Of a stretch of 64,000 nucleotides of DNA, positions 46,535-57,699 are shown piece after piece. This DNA comes from Euwallacea fornicatus. Its lineage: Eukaryota > Arthropoda > Insecta > Coleoptera > Curculionidae. The stretch is taken from positions 310,001-374,000 of the forward strand of contig NC_089549.1 of assembly GCF_040115645.1 (NCBI RefSeq), in the 5' to 3' direction. The translations under genes and the position numbers were made by a program. The notes under the pieces were generated by a model, which was given only the letters and a program-made list of their open reading frames with translations, had not been told where the DNA came from and searched no databases. Within the stretch, counting starts at the first letter, position 1. Every line of letters starts with the position of its first letter.

Positions 46535-49500
46535 ATGCACGAAACTCAACAGGATCCTACAGCGAACTCAAATATCAAGGTATGGCAATGCATTGTAAAT
46601 ATGTTGTGACTGTAATGAAAGTTCGAAGCTTTGGGAACGTCCTGAAGAGTGCGTTTACCTGGCTCGGGTTTAAGTCGCATTAACTCAATTCGTTTGTGTA
46701 AAAGACCCATTTTGCTCCATATGTTCAATTCCCCCATTTGGGCATTAATTGGTATGTGGATCGCAAAGGGCCTGGAAACTTCGCTGATCGACAATTTCAG
46801 TTCAGAAAATCCGGCAATGAAATTAACCTGACGCCCTGTATCTCGCAGCTACAATAATTTTAGGTCACCCTGTATATGACGCCTTGTACAATTATCGATC
46901 GAAAATAATTTCTGTATTTGCGACAGCTCAGTAATAATTTGAATAGTTTCGTGAATAAACTGGAACTTGGTCGATGTAGTAAGTAGCGAGGGAAACACGG
47001 AAAATCGTGTTATCTGAAAGCACATTTAAACGTTACGTAAAAATTTCATATTTATAGATCGCGTGTCCATGCTTTCAAATCGACAATACATAAGCAATTT
47101 AAGTTTCGTTCTTATTTATATTTAGCTTAATACATAAGGTTTTCACCCATAACTCGATACCTCAATCGATACAACAACATTCGACTTAAAACTTTAACCG
47201 AAAAACTCTTCAAGCAGCTCTCTCAATTCCCTGTTTGAGCTCATAGAGCCACTGGCGTCCACCTGTCAATGTCGTTGTCAAAATGACACAGGGGACATTT
47301 ATTCGCTATTATTTTGGTGGTTTATTTTGATTTCGCTTAATGAATTTATTCAGGTACTTGTCTCGGGTACTGCGTCACGTGAAGACGACATCGAAAGCGA
47401 GCCCCGGGTCACCACTGCCAAAGGTAAAACTATCGCCAACGTCAGCACAAATCGAAAAGTTCGCAAAAGTCGGTCAGTGCGCGTTTTGATTCGCCGTCTG
47501 CTGGTCATGACCGTGGTATTAGCAGTGTTCGCAGGCCTGGGTTCCCTTTGCTGCTACCTTTTCGGATGGAAATTCTTGGCTCAGTTGGTCGTAGTAGCGG
47601 TGGTGGCCTACCTGGCTGCTGGACATTGGAGATGGTTCTATATAGCGTTCATTACAGCTCCCAGAGATATCCGGTAAGAAAGACTTGTTACAGTAAACTG
47701 GTTATGTAGGCCTCTAGGTCGAAGACGGGTTTAAGACGGCAAATCTTAGTTGTACTTCGTTTTCTTGTTTCTCGATTATTTTATCTTCATGTAGACCTTT
47801 ATTTCCAGAGCTCTGTATTACTATATCAGACTTCTAATACAAGTCAAATATTTGCATAAAGGAGATTATCCGCTATGGAAGATATTTGAGAAAAACGTTA
47901 AGAGGCACCCTCACAAACCTGCAGTCTTATTCGAGGACCAAGAATGGTCTTTCATACAGGTATGCATTTCTCTTTTTTTTAAGTCTTAAAGCATGAACCT
48001 TTCTATTTTTATCATGTATAAAATTGAACTTAAAACAGTGGAATATTTAACTGCCAATTATCAATGAAAGATATTTATTGATGGTTTTGTACACAGTAAT
48101 AAATTCTTCTAATATAGAGAGAGTTGTAAATTGGTATTACTTTAAAGTTGATTATATGCTAATGGAAATCAGAATTGCCGACACCATGAAAACAGACTAT
48201 AAAATATTGTTATTTCAAATTTTCTACAAAGCGTTTAAACACCTAGTTTTGAAACTTAAATTAGGATACTCCGGCTACTTATCAATCCAAGAAGTTACCT
48301 GACTCCTTACCCACAGGTGGAAGAATACAGTAATAAAATAGCCAACATATTCAAGAACCATGGTTACAAAAAAGGAGACCGAGTGGCCCTTTTCCTTGAA
48401 AACAAGCCTGAATATGTGGGAATATGGCTGGGATTATCTAAATTAGGAGTGATTGTACCTTTAATAAATACAAATTTAAGACTGAATTCTTTGGTGCATT
48501 CCATCACTATAGCAAAGAGCCAGGCCGTGATATTTGGAGCTGAGTTCTCTGAAGGTAAGTCTTTATTTGCTGATGATCATTTATAATTTTTCAACAGCTA
48601 TAATTCTTATTGCCATATAGGCTGAATTATTTAACATTATTTCAATTAAATGTTAATTATTCGTTATGGCACAATTATTATTGGAAAAATTCAGGGCATA
48701 TTTATTATTATAGAACACTTGCTTTGAACTTTATATTATTCTCTTTTAATGCTTTAAATTAAATTTATGTGATCTCAATTATTTGTTAACTTTAAAATAA
48801 AACATGCAATAATATTTAATTCACAGTACACCATTGAACAATAGCATCTTCCGAAGCAAATATTCGTAGATTAAATAAATTTGTTATGAGATGGTTTGGA
48901 ACTGCTTAGAAGTTCTATTATGCCTGAATATCGCTTACAGTTCACCCATCAGATTTAACTTCATAAGGAAGACAGTCATACAACCACGCGAGATTTTGTG
49001 AAAATCCGATAAGTGAATATGTAATCTCCGTCTTTTCGGAAATTTTAATCTTTCAGTTTTCCCTGAACTCAGTTCAGTTCTCCTTACGTGCTTGACCATT
49101 CCATCATCCTTTATGTACAGTGTGCATTTAGCGTTGTCGTCCAGATCAATTTGCACATGTGATGTCGCAGTGATAGTAACTGCTAGATATATAATCATTT
49201 GATGTATATGTATGTGGTCAAGGTTTATCAGATATGTTGTCATCTTCGCAAGGGGTTTCTCCGTTTTGGCAGTGTTTTAAATATATTCTTTGTTTGCTCA
49301 AATCTAAGTGAAACCAACAGGATGAAATCTACTATAGAAGACACAAATAAAAGACTATACTGTATTAAAAGAACAGAGTGCTATGGTTGAACATAAGGGG
49401 GAACATGGAACTAATAATAAACGCTGAGAACTTGTTGCTGGTGTTTAAAAGTAAGATCGAATGATTTAGGGCAACTAGCCATAAAGAGATTGATAATAAA

Positions 49501-51610
49501 AGTAGAAGAGATAACTTACTGTTCTTAAAAGTAAAAAAGTAAGAATGGAAGAAAAATATTAATTTAAAATCCCGATAAAGAAAATGACGAAAACTAGTAC
49601 AGAAGCAATTCTGCAATTAAGGATTTTTGTAAAAAGGATTTTGAATGAGCATTAAATTGCACATATCTGGCTTAATTTAACCGATGCTGGATCTCTTATA
49701 GTCTAGCAAATCGCCATACGTTCCCACAAATTTGTAGTACTCCAATAAAAGCCTATTAAAGCCTATTTAATTTTAATTAGTTTTAATGACTTTAGAACCC
49801 TCAAAATGTTTATAATACGTACATATAATTTCTGCCCTTTGCCTGGCTCGCGTTTACCAGTATTTGGTATTAATAGACAATTTTTAAGCCGTCAGTGATG
49901 TGCTGGACAAAGTCGAATCCAAAGTGGCAATGTACCAGATCAATTGCAACAACAACGCAAGTTCCCAAGATGCAAGGTTCAAGAGCCTCGATTTGCTCTT
50001 GAAAGAAGCATCAATCGTCCCGCCGGAGATTAAAGAAAAAGTGGGTCATCATGATCATTTGCTCTATATTTACACGTCTGGAACAACGGGACTACCCAAA
50101 GCGGCTGTTATCAGTACTTCTCGGTATGTAGTTTTAGCGTAAAAAAGCACATTTCAATGATAAATTTCATCAGGTATTTTTTTATCGCCGGGGCTATGCA
50201 TTGGTTAGGCGGTTTTCGTTCTTCAGACAGATTTTACTGCCCTCTGCCCCTGTACCATACGGCGGGTGGTTGCATGAGCATGGGGCAAATGCTCATTTAC
50301 GGCTCAAGCGTTGTGATTAGAAAGAAGTTTTCAGCTTCTTTGTACTTTCCAGAGTGTCATAAATACAATTGCACTGTAAGACTTAGAAATATATATATAT
50401 ATTACATTTATTTTTATTTTTTATATATTTATATTTATTCATTTATATAATATATTCCAATACAGTAGGTATCATATCCGATTTTTGTTTAGGCTGCTCA
50501 ATACATAGGAGAAATGTGCCGATATATATTAGCTGTGCCTCCAAAACCTAGCGATACAGAACACAATTTAAGGCTGATTTTTGGGAACGGACTACGCCCT
50601 CAGATCTGGAAAAAATTTACAAATAGATTCAATATTAAGGATGTTAAAGAATTTTACGGCGCTACAGAGGGAAATGCTAATATTGGTATACAACTTAATG
50701 ATATTTTTTGTCATGATATATTATGATATTTTTACAGTTAATTTCGACAATACGGTGGGGTCTATCGGCTTCGTATCCCGTATAATTCCTCAAATATACC
50801 CGATTTCGATTATAAAAGTGGACGAACACGGGGAGCCAATAAGAAACGCACAGGGGCTTTGCCAGATTTGCAAACCTAACGAACCAGGCGTTTTTATTGG
50901 CAAAATCATCCCTAATAATCCCTCCAGGGCGTTTCTCGGTTACGTAGACGAGGAGGCCTCTAAAAAGAAGGTGGTCTATGACGTGTTCTGTAGGGGCGAC
51001 AGCGCGTTTATTTCTGGGGATATTCTTATAGCCGACGAACTCGGGAATTTGTATTTTAAAGATCGGACAGGAGATACTTTCAGGTGGAAAGGTGAAAATG
51101 TGTCTACTTCTGAGGTTGTTTTTTTTTTTTTTAATCAGAAATGTGTATTTTGATTTTGGTTGTCTATTGCAGGTTGAAGCAGTTATCAGCAACTTGGTAA
51201 ATTATAAAGATGTGGTAGTTTACGGAGTGGAAATTCGCGGTATGGAGGGCAGGGCCGGAATGGCCGCCCTTTACGATCCTGAAGGTTCGATAGATTTAAA
51301 TCAACACTTTCTTTCTGGGCTTAAAAAGTCACTGCCGCCTTATGCTAGGCCGTTTTTTATTAGAATTCTCACTAAATTGGACCTTACAGGTGAGAAAAAC
51401 ATATTTTTAAAATATTTTTATTTTGCATATATCTATTTTTTAATTTTTCTCTTAGGAACTTATAAAATGAAGAAAAATGATCTTCAAAAAGAGAGTTTTG
51501 ATCCCTCGAAAACAACCGACCGTATTTATTATTTAAATTCCGAAGGCAAATACGAACTTGTCACTTCGGAAGTTTTTGGCAAGATCAATTCGGGCGAGAT
51601 CCGTGTTTAG
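46535..51610 (+). CDS. Fatp: long-chain fatty acid transport protein / acyl-CoA synthetase (FATP, SLC27A4-like), 710 aa
   Basis: Exons: 46535-46579, 47354-47673, 47809-47959, 48317-48554, 49889-50123, 50174-50375, 50493-50685, 50738-51114, 51173-51389 and 51456-51610, totalling 711 codons. FATPs couple fatty-acid uptake to ATP-dependent CoA activation at the ER or plasma membrane. Two hydrophobic stretches lie at about residues 64-100. The AMP-binding P-loop is YTSGTTGLPK at 313-322. EFYGATEGN and the FATP motif NLYFKDRTGDTFRWKGENVS follow, and the C-terminus is GEIRV. Exon 1 (MHETQQDPTANSNIK) is inferred from an ATG, a GTATGG donor and phase; it is the least certain part. Starting instead at the ATG at 47507 gives 644 aa, close to the usual family length. 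Intron 4 (48555-49888) is the longest and carries an antisense frame. Confidence 0.9.
46829..46880. repeat. transposon-end-like direct pair in FATP intron 1
   Basis: TGACGCCCTGTAT and GGTCACCCTGTATAT lie about 30 bases apart. Both resemble the ends of the 8160-8713 element (TACAGGGCGTCA / TTACACCCTGTA). They are probably remnants of related DNA transposons. Confidence 0.35.
48935..49243 (-). CDS. hypothetical antisense frame in FATP intron 4, 102 aa (88 aa from MIIYL)
   Basis: An uninterrupted minus-strand frame contains MIIYLAVTITATSHV, which could be a signal peptide, then a charged region (KTERLKFPKRRRLHIHLSD) and RGCMTVFL. I do not recognise the family. It could be a nested gene, a decayed mobile-element piece or chance. 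No introns or polyadenylation signal could be assigned. Confidence 0.18.
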   Translation of the reverse strand: MTTYLINLDHIHIHQMIIYLAVTITATSHVQIDLDDNAKCTLYIKDDGMVKHVRRTELSSGKTERLKFPKRRRLHIHLSDFHKISRGCMTVFLMKLNLMGEL

Positions 51611-54019
51611 GGCTCCCAAGTTCTCCTCTTTTTTAGGACATAATTTAAGCGCAGACTGACGTAGATTATAAGTAAATTTCCATGCAGATAAATGGCTATT
51701 TTTCCAGATGGATTTAAGCATTAAATAAGTATGATTGGTCCATTACTGCACCTAAAAAATATCTATCATAAAAAAGTCACTTGGTTAAATTCCTGAATAC
51801 GTCTTTGATAATTTTGCTGCGCGAAAACTGCAATTTTCTTGACTGATGTGCAAAGAACTTGTGATTGCAGAATTAGGTCAAAACTCTGAGGTTTGACTTT
51901 TTTATGATAAACATTTGCTGGATAGTTACAGATCTGTTTTCCATTAGTTTAAACCGTAAAGTCGGTATCCAGGCGCTCGAACAATATTCAATATACTGTG
52001 ATTTTGTTGATTTTTTAAACACAATTTTTGGTTTAGGGTAGGTGTTTTTTTGTGTATGCTTTAGGTTTCGCATTTTTTTGTTAATTGTTTATAACGGGTT
52101 TTATTTTAAAGATATTTGTACTTTCGTAATTTTTACTTACTAGATAGTACAATTTTTACATTACATTTCATACAACATAAAAGGGTTGACCGGTGGAAAA
52201 TTATATTTAATTAGGACGGTATTATTTTATTTCTAGTTATTTACAATGCGTATCTCCTAATAAAAAAATTGTTAGCACCGAATCTCTTAGTTTTATTTTT
52301 TTTTAAAGTGGTTTAGCTGAGTGTTCCTTGAGAATAGTTAAGATTTTAAGATACTTTGAAGAGACAAATTTCCTCTTCAACAAAAATATCAAATGAAAGA
52401 GCAACCTCGTTACAAGTAAAATATCTACTTATTCAAATTCAGCTTAAGATTATTAGATGTCTGGTACTAAATAAAAACTAAGAATAATAATCTTTAAAAG
52501 TTTATTAATTCGTTATTAATGTAGCTTATTAAAGATATATAAAAAACATTAAAAATTTAAGAATTGCAGACTAGACATGATGGAAAAGAAAAATTTTAAT
52601 TTCAAGGAAATGATTTTCTTTCTGAACATTTTGGTGAATAACTGTGTTGTGGTCACTTATGTGCGTAATCTTTTAATATTCAATTGTTAAAGTTGGTAAT
52701 TTATAAAATACCACAAATGCTACATTTTCACTTTAAAATATTGTAAATGTGTATTTATTGTTTTTCAGTTTTGTCACGTCATCACACTTGATAAATGATT
52801 GTAAATATCAATTGTTTTAATGAATTATTAAAACTTAGACAACCTTTAGACTTAAACCAGGTACTAATTTTGTTATAGTATGCAACTATATAGTGCAAAA
52901 AATACTTATTTTATACGTACAAATTAATTGATAATTAATTAATAGAGGTAAAATAAGACGGCATAGACTGAAAATTTATATAAAGGTCATTTAGGTATTC
53001 GAGAGGTTCGTGCAAGGTCAGTGTATGAAACCAGAGTTATGACGACTCTACGTAATTGTCGCAAATTACGATTTCGAGTATACAATATATAGTATAAAAA
53101 ACCTGCGCATTGTTAAGAAAGCGTAAACAGCTTGATTTGGCCGAGTCCCGTTAGGCACACAAATGGAAAAAATTAGAAGAATATACTCCAAGAATATACC
53201 CAACTTCCCTCCCTCATCATTATAATATTGATAATCCAATAAAAAAGTAATTTTAGCTAAAAATTGCCTCTTAAAAAGGTGAATAATTACATTTGTATTA
53301 ATGTGGGACGGGAAATGAATTGGTGGATGCACAGGAATAATTGTATAAATTTTCTCTTTTTATTCAGAGAGGGCGCTCTAAAGATATGATCACGCAATAA
53401 CATTTCCATTAGTTCTATAGGGTAAACTTTTGCGGCCAAATGTTTCATGTGTCAGGCACAGTTGACTTTGACGTATGCGTCAAAAGCGAATCAATGGCAT
53501 TCGATGCTTTCCCCTCCCTCTGCAGTCTGTTACGTGATACGTGGGTGAACGGCGGTGAAGAAAATTGTGAGTAAAAAATCTATTTTTTTTCTAATAGTCC
53601 TGTACCATCCTCTAAATTCCCCACTAAATTTAGTGTTTAAAGTAAATGAAAATTCCACAGCAAATAGAATTTTATACAAAAATCCGGCAAATTTTGTGCA
53701 ATTTTCCCCATAAAAATCCGGTCGCCATTGTAACCGCCATTGATCCATTCGGATATTTTCCCAAAGTCTCTAATTTCCTATTGTCAAACTAAACGTTAAG
53801 CTCGCTTATTCCTTTATAATAATACTTCCCAGATTTAAACCCTAAACGATTATTTCAATTCCTGAATCTAAATTCGACCCATTATGTTACGTAATACCCA
53901 ATCGTAAACTTTAACTAGACCGTAGTTTGTACAGTTCACTTCACGACCTCGCAAGGGTAAAGTGCCTCCTGTTTTTTAGGCTTCGATCCACTCCAACTTC
54001 ATAAAATACATTAGTCAAA
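51611..54019. other. intergenic between FATP and ATP synthase c gene
   Basis: AT-rich. It includes an AATAAA at about 52259-52264 that could serve FATP. No exon was recognised. Frames at 53066-53332 and 53530-53748 (minus) have no family match. Confidence 0.5.
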
Positions 54020-56554
54020 ATGTTCGCTGCCGCTAGACTGATTGCCCCAGCTGCCAGGACTGCTGTAAGTAGATAATTTTCAATTTTTAAGGCCCTTTTC
54101 CTACGCCCAAAACTTGTGTTCAGGATTATATAACAACCTTCTGCCTTAGGTATCAAAGTCTATGCCAAATCTTAATGCATGACAATTCCATTTTTTGGAT
54201 ATTTGCTTTGGAACTTGATTGAATGAGAGTTACATAATATCGACAAAACATCTTGACTTTTCTTATTTAACTTCACATTTTCTCATAAGGTGACCCATTT
54301 CTAATGCCTCAAAATACCTCCAATGTATTAATAAGCAATGGAGAGTTATTTTTAATTGATTATATAACAATTTATGTAACTACATGACATAGGACATATG
54401 TAATTGAAACTTCTCTTTGTTACATTTTTTTAATTGTGCATCCTAAAATTAATCAGTTCAAAAGATCTGTTTCCTAATACCAATTTTTTTAAATGTACCA
54501 TTCTTAGAGGGTGTGTTAAGATCGATTTTTTATTAATATAAGGTGCCCTAAAATGAGACAAATTTTTCAGGGTGTTATTGTATGGCAAAAAAGTTCATTT
54601 AAATACATAGATTCTGAGGGTGATTGAGTGGCCCCTGAAGATGGTTTTTTTTTGTCAGTTTAAAAGAAGTAAATCGTTTTTAAGTAGTATAGAATTTAAA
54701 TATGCTACCCACACTCCACTAATTGGCAGATTCATGCATAAAAGTTCCAATTTCTAAACCTTTCAAGAAAATAATTGTTTTAAATTAGTCATTAGCACAG
54801 GTGATAATGCTTAAAGTTTGGGACCATTAAATTAAAGACAAATAATTTTTATTTGTTATCTGCATGATTTGAATCCACATGTAGAAGGTGTTCAAAGGCA
54901 AATGCAAAATCTCTTAATTTGAATTTAAAAAATCCAAAATAGTCGTGTGGCATAATTTTAAACTAGTCTAGCTCCCTTAATGCCCGTTACCATCCACGTT
55001 TATATCAAATTTTTTGCTATGCAATAATCCACTAAAATATCTGTATCTAATCTTTGGATTCCCTGTGTAGGTGACACCTTGTGTGCCACTATTTCAAAAT
55101 ATGGGAAAACTGAAAGTAATTACAAAAAATGTCATTATGGTTCTTTTTAAAAATTATTGTCAAATCTGATTAAGATTTACCATTAAAACGGCCTATTTGA
55201 CACGTTTATTTTAATTAATCAGAACACTAGAAAGCTTATATATATATATATATGATCGATATCACCATTGACGATTAAAAAAATATATTATTTTAAGATT
55301 TATAACTGCAGTGCTAAACATCTATATGAAAATTTCCTGTGTTTCTTAGATCCTGAGCAACTCAAAACAGTACCTCAGGCCTCTGAGCAGTGCAGTCACC
55401 CAAAACCAGTCTTTAGTGCAAACTGTGCAGCAACATCAACAAAAACAGGTATGATAGAATCTGAGAGATTCTTGCCTTTTACCCAACAGGCTTTTCATGA
55501 TGATATTATTTAATGCCATTGATTTATCAGTGATATATTAACTTCCTTGGATGTCTGACGCCATTAAAATTTCGTTAAAAATTGTCCTTACATTAATATG
55601 GAATAGTGAGGATTTCTCGGTTATTTAGGCCAATTTGTTACCTGCAATCAGAGGTCTCCAGACCAGCCCAGTGTCAAGAGACATTGACTCTGCGGCCAAA
55701 TTCATCGGAGCCGGAGCTGCCACCGTAGGAGTAGCTGGTTCTGGTAAGTAAAATATAAATTTGTGTTTGTATTTTCTGTGCTTGCTTTTGTTTGATTAAT
55801 CTGTAATCTCCGGTTTAGATAGCCAAATGTACTAATACCTAACTTCCCTCGTATAACCAGCACTAAATTTTAGGTGTGGGAATAGAAATAATGTTTGGTT
55901 CATTCATTGTTGGCTATGCCAGAAATCCCTTGTTAAAGCAGCAGCTTTTCTCTTATGTAATTTTTGGGTTAGCCCTGTTTGAAACCACAGGGCTTTTCAC
56001 CTTTATAATAGCTATATTGTTGATTGGGCTTTAGTTTATTATTCGTCCGCGTCCATTAAATCGTCCGTTGGAGTGTATTTGTGCATTTCGGTTCACATAC
56101 AACATCAACTCTCCAGCTTGTAGTTTTAAGAAGTTCAGTTGAAAATAGCCCATATGCAGCACTTCATTTGTAAATAATATAAAAATAAATGTAGAATAAG
56201 ATCATCATTTTCACAGCATGTGCTTGGATTCTTTTACCTATTTGTTGTTTAGTTTCACTTATTATTAAGTTACTACTAACGAAGATAAGTATGCATTATT
56301 ATGTTTTTGATTGTTTGTTTGTTTTTTTCATTTATAAATTATTGTATGTTTTTTTTGGTGAAATTCTAATCGATTTTCAATTACTTTCAGGTGCTGGTAT
56401 TGGGACTGTATTTGGTTCCCTAATCATTGGTTATGCCAGGAATCCCAGCCTAAAACAACAGCTTTTCTCTTATGCCATTTTGGGTTTCGCCCTGTCTGAA
56501 GCCATGGGTCTATTCTGTCTCATGATGTCCTTTTTGTTATTGTTCGCCTTCTAA
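54020..56554 (+). CDS. ATPsynC: ATP synthase lipid-binding protein (F0 subunit c), 140 aa
   Basis: Exons: 54020-54064, 55350-55448, 55629-55743 and 56391-56554 (141 codons). The first about 65 residues are a mitochondrial presequence (MFAAARLIAPAARTA, Ser/Gln-rich middle, LQTSPVSR). The mature 75 residues start at DIDSAAKFIGAGAATVG and form a two-helix hairpin of the c-ring in the inner mitochondrial membrane. Helix 1 carries the Gly ladder GAGIGTVFG, the loop is ARNPSLKQQ, and helix 2 has the proton-binding Glu123 in ALSEAMG. All features are canonical and the length is normal. A second terminal exon lies between exons 3 and 4 (separate entry). Polyadenylation signals are at 56924-56929 and 56945-56950. 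High housekeeping expression is expected. Confidence 0.96.
55874..56034 (+). CDS. ATPsynC: alternative terminal exon (4a) of ATP synthase subunit c
   Basis: After a TTTTAG acceptor, 53 codons follow in the phase required by exon 3 and end at TAG. The peptide aligns with the normal last exon at about 60 percent: GVGIEIMFGSFIVGYARNP, LKQQLFSY, then ALFETTGLF. The proton-binding Glu (123 of the precursor) is kept. However, Gly91 of the Gly ladder is Glu, and SEAMG becomes FETTG. An AATAAA at 56184-56189 could end this transcript form, which would give a 139-residue variant. It may be a tissue-specific isoform or a decaying duplicated exon. The intact frame, splice site and polyadenylation signal favour use. 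Confidence 0.7.
56184..56189 (+). promoter_or_regulatory. polyadenylation signal for the 4a form
   Basis: AATAAA 150 bases after the exon 4a stop codon and about 200 bases before exon 4b, positioned to end a transcript that uses 4a. Confidence 0.45.
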
Positions 56555-56923
56555 GAAGGGCATTTATACATTAATCCATCTACGTTACGTATGTACCGCC
56601 CTAAATATTTTTTTTATTACAATCCGTTCCGTTTGTACTGCGTTATGAGTGCGTGAAGTGACTATAACGTTGTACGAGCGATAAGTACTCCACGTTAAGA
56701 CTCTAAATGGGAGTAAATTAGACTAGGACAAGTATATGATTTCACTCGAGAGACTTTGGGCTTATTATTTACTTGGGTCTTGAATCATATATTTGTTTCA
56801 GCTTAGGAAACTTCTCATGGTACGACATTGATTTGAAAAGCGTATTGTACACGGTTCATAGAAACGTTAGCGAAAGATCTTAAATGTATCATGTTCTATC
56901 CATTTTCATTCACTACGGAGCGA

Positions 56924-56950
56924 AATAAACTCTAGTTATATTTCAATAAA
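56924..56950 (+). promoter_or_regulatory. two polyadenylation signals of ATP synthase c (4b form)
   Basis: Two AATAAA hexamers, at 56924-56929 and 56945-56950, follow the canonical stop codon by about 370-395 bases. Confidence 0.55.
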
Positions 56951-57699
56951 ATACTGTTTTTGGTTTTTTACTAGTGCCTTTGTTTTCTTTCCCAACTCTT
57001 TGGAGTTTTTGATCAAGAAACAGACTCATTTACCATCATCAAAAACTCTTATTTCGTACAACATATTTGGTTGACGTTTGAGTCGACCTTGATGTGGGTG
57101 GGTCATCCTGAAATGGGTTTCAAAATAAGTATATACAAACTTAAATTAAATTTATTGATGTTTCATTCGTATATGTACGATTTATAAGTGAAAAATTAAA
57201 TAAATAAGTACAATGGTGTTAAACATTTGCAAAAATCATATTTAAGGGTATAAGTTTATATATAAAAAAATTTGTTGATTAAACCGCGATTAAAGCATAA
57301 ACCTCTTCACAGTGTAAAAGTTTTAAACAGGTGCCTTTTTGAAAATTCACGAAATGTTGGAAAATCGTTTACCATTTCAAAATTTTCAGTAAGTGACACA
57401 GGCTCAAGGAAAAACAATATGGAAAAATGTGAAACCGTTTAAAAACTTATAGATTTTTTTTATATGTCTATAAAAAAATTCCAAACCTATAGGAATTTGA
57501 TTTAATACTTTTTGTCCGAACATGTAACAAAAAGCTAGTGGGGTAGAGGAAACGACGACTTACTAACCATGGTCAACATGGTTCACCACCTTTCAAATAA
57601 AAAGTAAAATGACGTTCCCCTTTAGGCATCAACTCTAACGAATGTTGTAAAACCCTTACCCTCCTTTCTCTTAAAAATCCAAATGGCACGAAACAATTC

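Noticed and set aside
47197..47262. Minus-strand reading VDASGSMSSNRELRELLEEFF-stop after an ACAG acceptor.
   Set aside because: It has no partner exon, two frames are equally open, and it overlaps the upstream part of FATP; too little to call a gene.
51092..51410. 172-codon plus-strand frame running from an intron into FATP exons 9 and 10.
   Set aside because: The frame crosses two introns; the family alignment gives separate exons 51173-51389 and 51456-51610.
55240..55256. Short TA dinucleotide run in ATP synthase c intron 1.
   Set aside because: Ordinary microsatellite of about eight units; nothing suggests a role.
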